A DNA stretch of 64,000 nt from JAFARE01 sp963777285 (GCA_963777285.1 CAVZPR010000002.1:558001-622000), one strand, 5' to 3'. Shown: positions 1-7,467, counted from the first letter of the stretch. A program made the numbers and translations. Notes: generated by a model from the sequence alone, not told the origin.

Positions 1-38
1 GGCCTGCCGCAATCGTGCCAGTTTGAGGACACGGAGAA

Positions 39-436
39 CCAGGAACGGATGAGCCGGCACCGCGGCACCATGATCGCCCGCATCGCCCGTGTACCGCCGG
101 CTGCTCACGCTCTGCTTCAATGCGCTGCGCGACGAGAGTGGCTACCGCGCCCTACCCGTACGGCGATAATCCCCGGTCACCTTCCGGTCGAGGGTTGCGC
201 TCCGCACAGAGATGGTCCTGCGCTGACGCAGCCGCCGCGAAACTGATTGAGCCACCCCAACCGGATGGACACCCTGACCCTAGCGATCGAACGGGATGTC
301 TGGTTCGACCTGAAACCGAACGTGGTCGCGTGAGACCGTCCCTCCGCGTCGAGGGCTGCTCTCGGCGCCGGAGTCCCTGCTTACATTCCGCTTACAACGT
401 GACGAACCAAACCTGCCAGTACCGCAGGTGAAACTG
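39..436 (+). pseudogene. Right-end remnant of an IS110-family element
   Basis: This stretch is a diverged copy of 1440-1841. It covers the last ~45 codons of an IS110 transposase (SRHRGTMIAR here against SRRRGSMIAR in the intact copy) and the whole 3' noncoding tail. The match ends at the sequence GCAGGTG followed by AACTG, the same point at which the intact copy ends near 1841. No start or catalytic domain is present, so it cannot encode a transposase. It abuts the left end of the intact copy, which implies a head-to-tail tandem whose upstream member has decayed or is cut by the window edge. Confidence 0.75.
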
Positions 437-559
437 ATGTCGTGAAGGGCAGTCGCACGTAGACCTCCCGCCGCCACGAGCGCAGAGCTGGGCTCTGGCT
501 CACGCTGACGTCGGGCGCGTAGGACGCCCGCTCAGCAGGACAGACAGGAGGTCCGGGAA

Positions 560-1573
560 ATGTTGTACGTCGGCCTCGACCTTCACCGCAGGACATCGCA
601 GTTGGTGGCCCTCAATGAGGACGGCGAGGTCGCCTTCAAGCGCAACGTTCCCAGCGACCGCGGTGCCATCAGCGAGGCACTCGGTCGGCTCGACGGGCCA
701 GTCGAGGTGGCCTTCGAGGCCACCTGGGGGTGGGGATGGCTCGCCGACCTGCTCGTCGAGCTGGAGATACCGGCCCACATGGCGCACCCCTTGCAGACGC
801 GGGCGATCGCGACGGCTCGAGTCAAGAACGACACCATTGACGCACGCACGCTGGCGCACCTGCTCCGCGCCAACCTTCTCCCCGAGGCATGGATCGCACC
901 TCCGGACGTCCGCGAGGGTCGCCGCCTGGTTCGCTTGCGTGCCGGCCTGGTCCGGTTACGCACCAAGATCAAGCAACAAGCGCACGCGCTGCTCGGCGAG
1001 CACGGCATCAGGCCGGCCTGGTCGGACATCTTCGGGGTCGGCGGACAGCGCGAGCTCGAAGCGCTCCAGCTGCCCGACGTGGCGCGGCATCAGCTGGAGG
1101 CATCGTTGCGCTTGATCCAGGGCATCGCGCGGGAGATCGAGCTGGTCGACGGCGAGATCCGGCATCGCTACGCCGCCGATCTCCGCGTGCAGCGGCTGAT
1201 GCTCATCCCCGGCATCGGAATGCTCACCGCCGTCGCCGTGGTCGTCGAGGTGGGGGACGTCAGCCGCTTCGGGTCGGCGGCGCAGCTGTGCTCCTGGGCC
1301 GGCTTGACCCCGCGGGAACACTCGAGCGCGGACCACATCCCCCGGGGCCACATCACCAAACAGGGCTCGCGCTGGTTGCGCTGGATGTTGGTCGAGGCAG
1401 CCTCGACCAACAAGGCGCGTCGCGGACCCGACCTGCGCGAGCTGCAGGAGCGGGTGAGCCGGCGCCGCGGCAGCATGATCGCCCGTTTCGCCGTGGCCAG
1501 CCGGCTACTCACGCTCTGCTTCTATGCGCTCCGCGACGAGAGCGGCTGCCGCGCCTACCCGGTACGGCGATGA
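560..1573 (+). CDS. IS110-family transposase (DEDD recombinase)
   Basis: This 337-aa protein has both IS110 domains. The N-terminal RuvC-like DEDD domain shows D7 (VGLDLHRR), E53 (FEATWGWGW) and D91/D94 (KNDTIDARTL). The C-terminal Transposase_20 domain (about 208-295) has LIPGIGMLTA and KQGSRWLRWML, where S270 is the likely catalytic serine. The family catalyses seamless insertion guided, in characterised members, by an element-encoded bridge RNA. The length is normal and no frame disruption is seen. The ATG at 560 follows a good GGAGGT ribosome-binding site at 548-553. The element is probably still able to make its transposase. Confidence 0.93.
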   Translation: MLYVGLDLHRRTSQLVALNEDGEVAFKRNVPSDRGAISEALGRLDGPVEVAFEATWGWGWLADLLVELEIPAHMAHPLQTRAIATARVKNDTIDARTLAHLLRANLLPEAWIAPPDVREGRRLVRLRAGLVRLRTKIKQQAHALLGEHGIRPAWSDIFGVGGQRELEALQLPDVARHQLEASLRLIQGIAREIELVDGEIRHRYAADLRVQRLMLIPGIGMLTAVAVVVEVGDVSRFGSAAQLCSWAGLTPREHSSADHIPRGHITKQGSRWLRWMLVEAASTNKARRGPDLRELQERVSRRRGSMIARFAVASRLLTLCFYALRDESGCRAYPVRR

Positions 1574-1841
1574 TCACCGGTCACCTTCCGGTCGAGGGTG
1601 CGCTCCGCACAGACATGCTCCTGCCTCTCGGCAGCGACCGCGAAACTGATTGAGCCACCCGAACCGCATGGACACCATGACCCAAGCGATCGAAGGAATG
1701 TCTGGTTCGACCTGAACCGAAACGTGGTGTCGCGTGAGACCGTCCCTCCGCGTCGCGGGCCGCGCCCGCTGCCGGAGTCCCTGCTTACATGCTGCTTACA
1801 TTCGTGACGAGCCGGACCTGCCGTTACCGCAGGTGCAACTG
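1574..1841 (+). ncRNA. Candidate bridge-RNA-bearing right end of the IS110 element
   Basis: This 268-nt noncoding tail is conserved almost throughout between the intact element and the remnant at 170-436, although neither copy codes protein here. Known IS110 and IS1111 elements place their bridge RNA in the longer noncoding end. Here the right end (268 nt) is longer than the left (123 nt), so an IS1111-like layout is the better guess. Recognisable blocks include TGTCTGGTTCGACCTGAA and CGTGAGACCGTCCCTCCGCG. No target- or donor-binding loop was assigned, so the RNA call is inference. Confidence 0.3.
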
Positions 1842-2072
1842 TCTGGGAGGCAAAGACACGATGCAAGATGCGCGGGCGCCGCAGGCGGGGAATGCTTGAC
1901 ATCCGCGCTCGCTTCAGGAATGTCTGTGAGGGACAGCCGCGATGCATGTTGCGACTGCGATGTGCGCTGCAGTATGGCGGAGAAACGGGGATTGACGCGA
2001 GCTGAAGATGCTGGGCGTGTGGCTGCGGCAGAGGGGTAGCGCGACGCAAGAGGGGCGCTGCGTTGGGTTAGG
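1842..2072. other. Intergenic stretch, nothing recognised
   Basis: These 231 bp lie between the end of the IS110 element and the stop of the next gene. A TTGACA hexamer occurs near 1915 but has no convincing partner box. Short open frames here have no start signal or recognisable product. Confidence 0.5.
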
Positions 2073-2636
2073 TCAGGCCGGGCGTGTCGGTTCCACCCCT
2101 GGCGGCGACAGTTCCGCCATCCGCGCCCCCGCTGTCCGCAGCTCCTCGTCCCAGCGCGCACCCGTCACCTCGAGGCCCGCGCACTCGGCGACGGCAGCCG
2201 CGATGCTCTGCCAAGCCTCGACAGCTGCGGCACTTGGCCGCGCGTTCGCGTAGAGGACACCCAGGCGGGCGGCGACGGCCACCGCGTGGCGCCACCGACG
2301 CCAGGCGTGGTTCCGTGCCGCGCGCAGGGCGCGCATGTCGCGTCTTTTGCGCTTCTCGCAAGCTCGTAGCCTGGCGAGTAGTAGTCGGTCGTCCCACCCG
2401 AAGAACTCAGAAAGCCGCACCGTACCCTGCGCGTGAGGCCAACGCTCCATGCATTCCGGCATACCCTGGCGGCGGCGCCGGTACGCAGCCGAACGGCAGC
2501 GGTCTGAGCAGAACCGCCGCGGCTGGCCGCCCGTTCCGCGAGCCAGTGGCAGCGGGCGCTCACATTGTGCGCAACACGGGTGTTCAGGATCCAAAGTGTA
2601 AGCACTCAGTAAGCAGTCGGCGCGCGAAGATGGCAT
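2073..2636 (-). CDS. Hypothetical protein with N-terminal Cys-rich zinc-binding motif
   Basis: This 187-aa basic protein is not recognised as a known family. Residues 22-52 contain CAQCERPL and RRFCSDRCRSAAYR, a CxxC...CxxxC arrangement that looks like a small treble-clef or FCS-type zinc finger. Similar motifs occur in HNH-like and CGNR-like DNA-binding proteins. The rest is Arg/Ala-rich and probably helical. The gene is divergent from the XRE regulator at 2630, and the predicted starts overlap by 7 nt, so one of the two really begins further in. It lies in the accessory block, and its function is unknown. Confidence 0.55.
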   Translation of the reverse strand: MPSSRADCLLSAYTLDPEHPCCAQCERPLPLARGTGGQPRRFCSDRCRSAAYRRRRQGMPECMERWPHAQGTVRLSEFFGWDDRLLLARLRACEKRKRRDMRALRAARNHAWRRWRHAVAVAARLGVLYANARPSAAAVEAWQSIAAAVAECAGLEVTGARWDEELRTAGARMAELSPPGVEPTRPA

Positions 2637-2971
2637 CGATGACCACGCGCACCGCAGCGCAAGCGACCCCGGACAACACTCGTGTGCCGTCGGCGAGCAT
2701 CACGTGGCGCGTGGCGTCGGCGCGGATTGAGCGCGAGCGCATTACCCGGGGTTGGACACGGGAGCAGCTCGCCAGCGCTGCGCGCATCGACGCAAAGACA
2801 CTCCGAGACCTGCTGAGCGGGCGACGCCGGCCAACGCTCGGCACGCTACGGGAGGTCGCGCGTGCGCTGGAGCAGCCGCTGCCAGAGCTCATCACCATCG
2901 TCGAGTCGCGCCCGCGCTCCGTTCCGTCTGTCGGCCGTCCGGTCACGCTGTCGCTGCCGTTCGATGGTTGA
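2630..2971 (+). CDS. XRE-family helix-turn-helix regulator
   Basis: This is a 113-aa protein from ATG 2630; a second ATG at 2639 is equally possible. The core, about residues 30-85, is a Cro/C1-type HTH: RIERERITRGWTREQLA, then ASAARIDAKTLRDLLSGRRR, then a final helix ending LEQPLPEL. It has no other domain. Such proteins are typical small repressors of mobile elements. It sits between a divergent Cys-rich gene and a convergent integrase, so control of the local integrated element is a reasonable guess. The longer open frame upstream of 2630 is antisense to the neighbouring gene and was not used. Confidence 0.75.
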   Translation: MASMTTRTAAQATPDNTRVPSASITWRVASARIERERITRGWTREQLASAARIDAKTLRDLLSGRRRPTLGTLREVARALEQPLPELITIVESRPRSVPSVGRPVTLSLPFDG

Positions 2972-2978
2972 CGGATCG

Positions 2979-3905
2979 TCACCGCGGGCGGACCGGCGCT
3001 TCGGGCACGAACTCCGCCCACTCCTTCAGCGGTCCAAGGTCTCGCTCCGTGGCAAGGCGGACATAGCGATGCAGTGTCGCGTAGTCCACGTGGCCGATGT
3101 AGGCGCGCAGGTGCTCCAGAGACCAGCCCATCTGCACCAGCACAGTCGCCCAGGTGTGGCGGAACGCATGCGCGTGGACTCGATAGCCGACCTGGCGCTC
3201 CAGGCGCCGCATGAACGACTGGAAGCCCGAGACGGTATAGGGGAGGTGTCGCCGCAGTGTGATCAGCAGCTGTGGGTGCGCGGTGAGAGGGCGCTGCCGC
3301 AGCTGGTACCGCTTGATCGTCCGCATTAGCGCCAAGGTCACAGGTGCTCGCCGCGTCTTGAGGCCCTTGGCGCCGGCGTCCCAGCGTTCCCGCAAGGTGG
3401 CATAGCCGCGGTCCAGGCTGTCGCTCTCCAGGTCGGGCAGGCCGTCCGTTCCCACGATGCAGACGCCCACGGCCTCGGAGACGCGCACACCGGTCCCGAT
3501 GAGCAGCCTTAGGGCGATGTCCTCGGTGGGTGATTCCACGGCGCTCAGGAGCTCACGGAGCTGCCGCAGCGTGTACATCGTGGCGTCTTTCTGCGGCAGC
3601 CGGGTCTTGCGCAGCCGGAGGATGCGGGGATCGACCGCGTAGCCCTCATCGACGGCCCAGCCGAAGAAGGTCCGCAGGGTGCGCTGCGAGCCGACCAGGC
3701 TGGCATGCGACAGCACACCGGCGCGACCGTCGTAGCGAGGCCGGTCCTGCATGTGCCGGCGGTACGAGAGCACGAAGGCTTTGGCCACGTCAGCTGGTAT
3801 ACCTCCGCTGCACTCCTGCGCCTCGAGCCACTCGACGAACTGGCGCAGATGCAGACCGTAATCCTTGAGCGTGCGCGGCGACCGCTTCTCGGCGCGGCGC
3901 TCCAA
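2979..3905 (-). CDS. Tyrosine recombinase/integrase, N-terminus probably frameshifted
   Basis: This 308-aa phage-integrase-family protein has a SAM-like core-binding region (10-95) and a catalytic domain with R141 (GTGVRVSEA), H246 and R249 (HAHAFRHTW), H272 (YIGHVDYATL) and nucleophile Y281. All key residues except the less certain K180/K183 are clear. The open frame can begin only at TTG 3905 (or another weak codon just upstream). Directly before it, a different frame reads GVREAIDL, and the usual family sequence would be close to EAIDLFLLERR. A one-base deletion near 3912 would explain this. It faces the XRE gene. The 252 bp between its start and hicB (3906-4157) show no further gene. Confidence 0.85.
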   Translation of the reverse strand: MERRAEKRSPRTLKDYGLHLRQFVEWLEAQECSGGIPADVAKAFVLSYRRHMQDRPRYDGRAGVLSHASLVGSQRTLRTFFGWAVDEGYAVDPRILRLRKTRLPQKDATMYTLRQLRELLSAVESPTEDIALRLLIGTGVRVSEAVGVCIVGTDGLPDLESDSLDRGYATLRERWDAGAKGLKTRRAPVTLALMRTIKRYQLRQRPLTAHPQLLITLRRHLPYTVSGFQSFMRRLERQVGYRVHAHAFRHTWATVLVQMGWSLEHLRAYIGHVDYATLHRYVRLATERDLGPLKEWAEFVPEAPVRPR

Positions 3906-4157
3906 CAGGACAGGTCGATGGCCTCACGGACGCCGTTCCAGGGTTGCGCGGGGTGAGCGGTGCCGCGACTGCCATGGCCAGGACCTCCACGCCAGCACGA
4001 TGCCGAAACAGCTGGTCGGAGCGCCCGTGCTAACGCACCTGTCTCGGCATGTTCCCCGCAGATTCCCAGCCGATTGGCTTTCAGCTCCGGACCGATTCCC
4101 GTTGTGTTCCCAACGAATTCAGCAGGTCAGCGGGTAAACTCGAAGGGCCGGGACGGC

Positions 4158-4361
4158 CTAGACCTGCTCCACTTGCTGTGCGGCGGCGGGACAGTTCCGC
4201 GGTGTGAACGCAGAACTCTCCACGTGCAGGGGAATGGCCTCGTGCATCAGACGCCGGACCTCGTCTGGGGTGTCGCCAACCAAGAGGCAGCCGGGCAGGT
4301 CCGGGCAGTAGCCGGAGAATGAATTTCCCTCCCCCTCGGTCACCAGTACGTACGCGTTCAC
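4158..4361 (-). CDS. hicB: HicB-like antitoxin
   Basis: This 67-aa protein has the compact HicB fold signature GYCPDLPGCLLVGDTPDEV followed by RRLMHEAIPLHVE, matching the partial RNase-H-like domain of HicB antitoxins. HicB proteins bind and neutralise HicA and often repress their own operon. I chose GTG 4361 because it overlaps the hicA stop codon (GTGA) and has GGGAG about 9 nt upstream; an ATG at 4397 would overlap hicA by 40 nt. It has no C-terminal DNA-binding extension, so autoregulation would need another factor. It appears intact although its partner toxin is damaged. Confidence 0.85.
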   Translation of the reverse strand: MNAYVLVTEGEGNSFSGYCPDLPGCLLVGDTPDEVRRLMHEAIPLHVESSAFTPRNCPAAAQQVEQV

Positions 4362-4555
4362 CGTCGCTGCTCCCTCGGAGTCTGCGCTTGCTTCCATATC
4401 GACACTAGCGTACCCGGCTTCGGATCTTGTCCCAGCCGACCAGCGATGGTGACGGTACCGGACTTATGGGGTGTCGAAATTGCCGGTGACCCAGTCCCAC
4501 GCTCGAGGCGCCAGCCGTCCGCCTCGAGGATCTTCACGACCTCGCGCAGCTTCAC
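4358..4555 (-). CDS. hicA: HicA-like mRNA interferase, catalytic segment garbled
   Basis: This 65-aa protein reads KLREVVKILEADGWRLERGT at the start and GTVTIAGRLGQD plus KPGTL later, which is plainly HicA, a dsRBD-fold toxin that cleaves mRNA. The conserved GSHxQFxHP block, which carries the catalytic histidine, is replaced by GSPAISTPHK. In the next frame the same bases read RQFRHP. Two small deletions, of 2 nt in the His codon and 1 nt about 20 nt later, would restore the canonical sequence. The frame is preserved but the active site is lost, so the toxin is probably inactive unless the read is wrong. GTG 4555 lies 2 nt after the upstream integrase stop, so int-hicA-hicB look co-transcribed. 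Confidence 0.8.
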   Translation of the reverse strand: MKLREVVKILEADGWRLERGTGSPAISTPHKSGTVTIAGRLGQDPKPGTLVSIWKQAQTPREQRR

Positions 4556-4557
4556 CG

Positions 4558-5742
4558 CTATTGCGCCGAGTCGTCTCCCCAAGCGACTCGGACGGCGTCG
4601 CGCTGCATTGTGGACGTGACGTGGCTGTAGCGGTCCAGGGTAACGTGGATGCTGCTGTGCCCGAGCATCTCGCTGGCGATCTTCGGGTGGACCCCTCGGC
4701 TCAGCAGCCGCGTCGCCGCCGTGTGACGCAGATCGTGAAAGCGTATGCGAGGCAGCCCTTCGCGCTTGAGGACGCGTTCGAGCGCGCGATTCAAACTCGC
4801 GGGCCGCAGGTAGTCCCCGAAGCGCGAAGTCTCATCGCAGAAGACGAGGCCGCGGTCCAGCCACTCTGCGCCAAGCGCGAGGCGCAACTCGGTCTGCCGG
4901 CGACGATGCTCGCGGAGCGCGGCAACAGCCGGCGCAGCCAGCGCTACTCGGCGGCCCTTGCCGGTCTTGGGCGTCACGACTTGAAGATCGGCGCGGCGCT
5001 GCCCGCTGAGCGATCCGACTACCTCGAACTCGCCCTGCTCGAGTTCCACGTTAGCCCACCGCAGTGCAAGGAGCTCACCCTGGCGCAGGCCAGAGGTCAC
5101 CGCGAGGACAAAAAGGGCTTCGTGCGGCTCGCCAGCGATCGCCGCGAGAAATCGCTCGGGCTGATCCCCAGTCAGCACATGCAGCTCGGCCTTCGCGTAG
5201 CCGGGCCCGTCGACGAGATCGGCGATGTTGCGTGGGATCAGGCCATCGCGGTCGGCCACTGCGAGCGCGCGATGGAGAACCGCATGAATGTGATGCACGG
5301 TCGAGCGGCTCAGGCCCGACGTTAGTTTTCTTGCGTACAACTCTCTCAGGTCTTGCGGCGTGAGCCCCGCCAGCGGCTTGCGCGCCAGCTGGTCCCCAGC
5401 GAGGTGTGTGCGCACATACTGCTGGTAATAGCCGAGCGTGCGGGGCTTGAGGTCCGCGGCCCGCAAGCTGTCCACCCAGCGCTGCAGGTAGGCCCCAAAG
5501 GTCAGCTTCTGGTCGGCTGGGATGCGGCCGTCCTCGATCGACCGCTGGGCCTCGCGCAGCCGCAGCCGGACCTGTTCCTTTGTCCGCCCGTAGAAGTACC
5601 GCCGCGAGGCGTCGGGGAGCTTGAGGCGAGCCACCCAGCGACCGTCGCCCCGCTGAAAGATCGCACCGTCCCCGGGGTCTCGCCTGCCCTTGCGTCGACG
5701 AGTAGGCGCCGGGCCGGGCGCAGGCCCGGTAGTACCCTTCAT
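4558..5742 (-). CDS. Phage-type tyrosine integrase
   Basis: This 394-aa integrase is of normal length and intact. Residues 25-75 form the AP2-like arm-binding domain (GDGAIFQRGDGRWVARLKL), 80-175 the core-binding domain, and 185-380 the catalytic domain. Catalytic residues are R220 (TSGLRQGELLAL), K259 (TPKTGKGRR), H336 and R339 (RFHDLRHTAA), H362 (LGHSSIHVTL) and Y372 (DRYSHV). It would insert or excise an element at an att site. The gene runs away from a tRNA gene 97 bp upstream of its start. hicA follows its stop by 2 nt. Repeats at 5761-5807 lie in its promoter region. Confidence 0.95.
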   Translation of the reverse strand: MKGTTGPAPGPAPTRRRKGRRDPGDGAIFQRGDGRWVARLKLPDASRRYFYGRTKEQVRLRLREAQRSIEDGRIPADQKLTFGAYLQRWVDSLRAADLKPRTLGYYQQYVRTHLAGDQLARKPLAGLTPQDLRELYARKLTSGLSRSTVHHIHAVLHRALAVADRDGLIPRNIADLVDGPGYAKAELHVLTGDQPERFLAAIAGEPHEALFVLAVTSGLRQGELLALRWANVELEQGEFEVVGSLSGQRRADLQVVTPKTGKGRRVALAAPAVAALREHRRRQTELRLALGAEWLDRGLVFCDETSRFGDYLRPASLNRALERVLKREGLPRIRFHDLRHTAATRLLSRGVHPKIASEMLGHSSIHVTLDRYSHVTSTMQRDAVRVAWGDDSAQ

Positions 5743-5760
5743 CCGACACCAAGACTAGCA

Positions 5761-5807
5761 CGAAGGTGTCACCGTAGGTGTCAGCGCCCTCAGGCAGGAC
5801 ACCTTCG
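5761..5807. repeat. GGTGTC repeat cluster upstream of the integrase
   Basis: A 10-bp inverted repeat (CGAAGGTGTC at 5761-5770, GACACCTTCG at 5798-5807) encloses a further direct copy (GGTGTCA at 5765-5771 and 5777-5783). The cluster lies between the integrase start (5742) and the tRNA (5839). It could be an operator, an arm-type integrase-binding site, or part of an attachment site. Which of these it is cannot be told from sequence alone. Confidence 0.5.
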
Positions 5808-5838
5808 GAGCCGTAAAGTCCTTACAAATCAAAGCCTG

Positions 5839-5912
5839 CCCAGGGTAGCCAAGTGGTCAAGGCAGCGGTCTGTAAAACCGTGTACCGATGGTTCGAACTC
5901 CATCCCCTGGGA
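5839..5912 (+). tRNA. tRNA with GTA anticodon (Tyr), short variable loop
   Basis: The acceptor stem CCCAGGG/CCCTGGG pairs perfectly (5839-5845 with 5905-5911). The anticodon arm has loop CTGTAAA, giving GTA for tyrosine. The T stem GATGG/CCATC is perfect, but the loop between is 8 nt (TTCGAACT). CCA is not encoded. Bacterial tRNA-Tyr is normally class II with a long variable arm, yet only 5 nt (GTACC) separate the anticodon and T stems here. Either this is an unusual tRNA-Tyr or a derived gene. Its 5' end faces an integrase gene. Confidence 0.8.
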
Positions 5913-5934
5913 GCATTCTCCAACAGGTAGAAGA

Positions 5935-5996
5935 CAGATCCTTCTCCCTCGGCCCGCCGGCAAAGCCGGGCAGATCCTTCTCCCTCGGCCCGCCGG
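5935..5996. repeat. Tandem 26-bp direct repeat after the tRNA
   Basis: A 26-bp unit beginning CAGATCCTTCTCCCTCGG occurs at 5935-5960 and again, identical, at 5971-5996, with a 36-bp period. Between them CCGGC-AAA-GCCGG can form a small hairpin. It lies between the tRNA and the convergent dehydrogenase gene, so it may help terminate both. It resembles in style the hairpin segment at 48511-48569 but is not identical to it. Confidence 0.7.
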
Positions 5997-6005
5997 CTCA
6001 GTAGC

Positions 6006-7049
6006 TCAAGGGGTGAGGACGACCTTCAGGGCCTCGCGTGACTCGAAGAGCTCGTAGCCGCGCGGCGCCTCGTCGAGTTTCATGCGGTGCGAGATGATGT
6101 CGTCGGGGTGGGCTCGCCCTGAGTCGATCATCGCCAGCGCGTCGTCCCAACGGCCGGGAATGTTCGCGGTGCCGCAGAACTTGAGGTCGACCGCGCGCAC
6201 GAACGTCAGGTTGAGCGCGAAGGGAAGATCCGGATCGCTGTGCGCGCCGATGACGCTGATGCGCCCGCCGGGGCGCACGATGTCGATGGCATCGAGCAGC
6301 GCGGGCACGGTTCCCACGCACTCGAGCACCTCGTCGGCGCCACGGCCCTCCGTGAGGTCCTGGATGTGGGACGGCGCGTGCACTGCCGTGCCGTCAACCG
6401 GGACGGCGCCGAAGGACTGCGCCATCTCCAGGCGCTGCGACACGGTGTCGACCGCATAGATCGTCGCCGGGCCGAAGCTGCGCGCCGCGAGAATGGCCAT
6501 CAACCCGACCGGCCCGCATCCCACGATCGCCACGATGTCGCCCTGGTGGATCTGCGCCTCGACGGCACAGTCGTAGCCGGTGGTGAAGATGTCGCCCGCG
6601 AAGATGGCGTGCTCGTCAGAGAGATGTGAGTGCACCGCATGCAGCACCAGGTCCGCGTTGGGCGCCACCACGTATTCCGCCTGTGCGCCCGCGACGTCGC
6701 CGAAGAACGATCCGTAGCCGAACACGCGCTGGTCGGGACAGCGGCTGAACATGCCGCGACCGCAGAACCAGCAGTCGCCGCACGGTATGAGGAACGATCC
6801 CACCACACGGTCACCCTCGTGAAAGCGCGTCACGCCCGAGCCCGCCGCCTCGACAACTCCGACGAACTCGTGGCCCAGGATGCCTCCCGGCGTCATGCCC
6901 GGGATGCGCCCGTGCAGCACGTGCAGGTCGCTGCCACATATCGCGCTGGTGGTGATGCGAACCAGCGCGTCGCCGGGATCACGCGGCGACGGTTTCTCGA
7001 CGTCGGCCATCTCCACGGAGCCGAAGTCCTTGAAGAGGAGCGCGCGCAT
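6006..7049 (-). CDS. Zinc-dependent alcohol dehydrogenase (MDR family)
   Basis: This 347-aa medium-chain dehydrogenase oxidises an alcohol or polyol with NAD(P). Catalytic zinc ligands are visible in TSAICGSDLH and GGILGHEFVG (Cys and His-Glu). A structural zinc site is suggested by PCGDCWFCGRGMFSRC, which has four cysteines. The nucleotide fold is VGCGPVGLMA. The closest look is to the threonine/formaldehyde-dehydrogenase-like branch, and the substrate is unknown. The start ATG 7049 overlaps the stop of the upstream gene by one base (TGATG), so the two are translationally coupled. Confidence 0.9.
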   Translation of the reverse strand: MRALLFKDFGSVEMADVEKPSPRDPGDALVRITTSAICGSDLHVLHGRIPGMTPGGILGHEFVGVVEAAGSGVTRFHEGDRVVGSFLIPCGDCWFCGRGMFSRCPDQRVFGYGSFFGDVAGAQAEYVVAPNADLVLHAVHSHLSDEHAIFAGDIFTTGYDCAVEAQIHQGDIVAIVGCGPVGLMAILAARSFGPATIYAVDTVSQRLEMAQSFGAVPVDGTAVHAPSHIQDLTEGRGADEVLECVGTVPALLDAIDIVRPGGRISVIGAHSDPDLPFALNLTFVRAVDLKFCGTANIPGRWDDALAMIDSGRAHPDDIISHRMKLDEAPRGYELFESREALKVVLTP

Positions 7050-7399
7050 CAGCCTCCGCCGAGCTCCAGCTGACTCCCCGTAGCGTCGCGAGCCGGCGTG
7101 TCCGCGCGCTCGCCGCCCTCCTCGCCGGCATGGCGCTGGATCACGCGGTCGCGCAGCTCGTCCTCCAGATCGCCGCTGCGCTCTGCGTCGCGGCGCAGCC
7201 AGAACGGGATGCGCTCCGGCTCGCCGGCCGCGGTCGCTTTCGCCTGAGCCTCGAGGTACGCGCGCAGCGCGCCGTCGACGGCCGTGTCGAGCGGGCCGCC
7301 GCCAGCGGTGAGCTGGGCCGCGATGGCGCCGTCGATCAGGACGCTGTTCGCCGGCGGTGGCGGCGGTTTCGCGCCGAAGAGGCGGCCGAGCCACGACAT
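7049..7399 (-). CDS. Hypothetical 116-aa protein coupled to the dehydrogenase
   Basis: The protein begins MSWLGRLFGAKPPPPPANS and continues with a helical middle section and a charged C-terminus (DLEDELRDRVIQRHAGEE). It has no membrane segment and no recognised domain. I chose ATG 7399 over upstream codons because the sequence before it is Arg/Gly/Cys-rich and lacks family-like character. Its stop overlaps the start of the dehydrogenase, which argues that it is a real gene of the same operon. Its function is unknown. Confidence 0.6.
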   Translation of the reverse strand: MSWLGRLFGAKPPPPPANSVLIDGAIAAQLTAGGGPLDTAVDGALRAYLEAQAKATAAGEPERIPFWLRRDAERSGDLEDELRDRVIQRHAGEEGGERADTPARDATGSQLELGGG

Positions 7400-7467
7400 C
7401 GCGGCAAGTCTACGCAGCCCGCATGGTCCGCACGGCGGGCCTCCGGGCCGCGCTACCGTTAGCCGCC

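Larger units (their letters stand above)
437..1841 (+). mobile_element. IS110-family insertion sequence, apparently complete
   Basis: The limits are inferred by comparing the two tandem copies. The upstream remnant stops resembling this copy at 436, and this copy stops resembling the remnant at about 1841, giving an element of about 1.4 kb. It has a short left noncoding end (437-559), one transposase gene, and a 268-nt right noncoding end. As usual for IS110 elements, no terminal inverted repeats or target duplication are obvious. A small hairpin (CCTGC, 7 nt, GCAGG) sits at the extreme right end in both copies. The exact termini could be off by several bases. Confidence 0.7.

Noticed and set aside
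5839..5912. Integration of the hicAB/integrase block into the 3' end of the Tyr-anticodon tRNA
   Set aside because: No copy of the tRNA 3' end was found in the island, and the integrase lies on the tRNA's 5' side.
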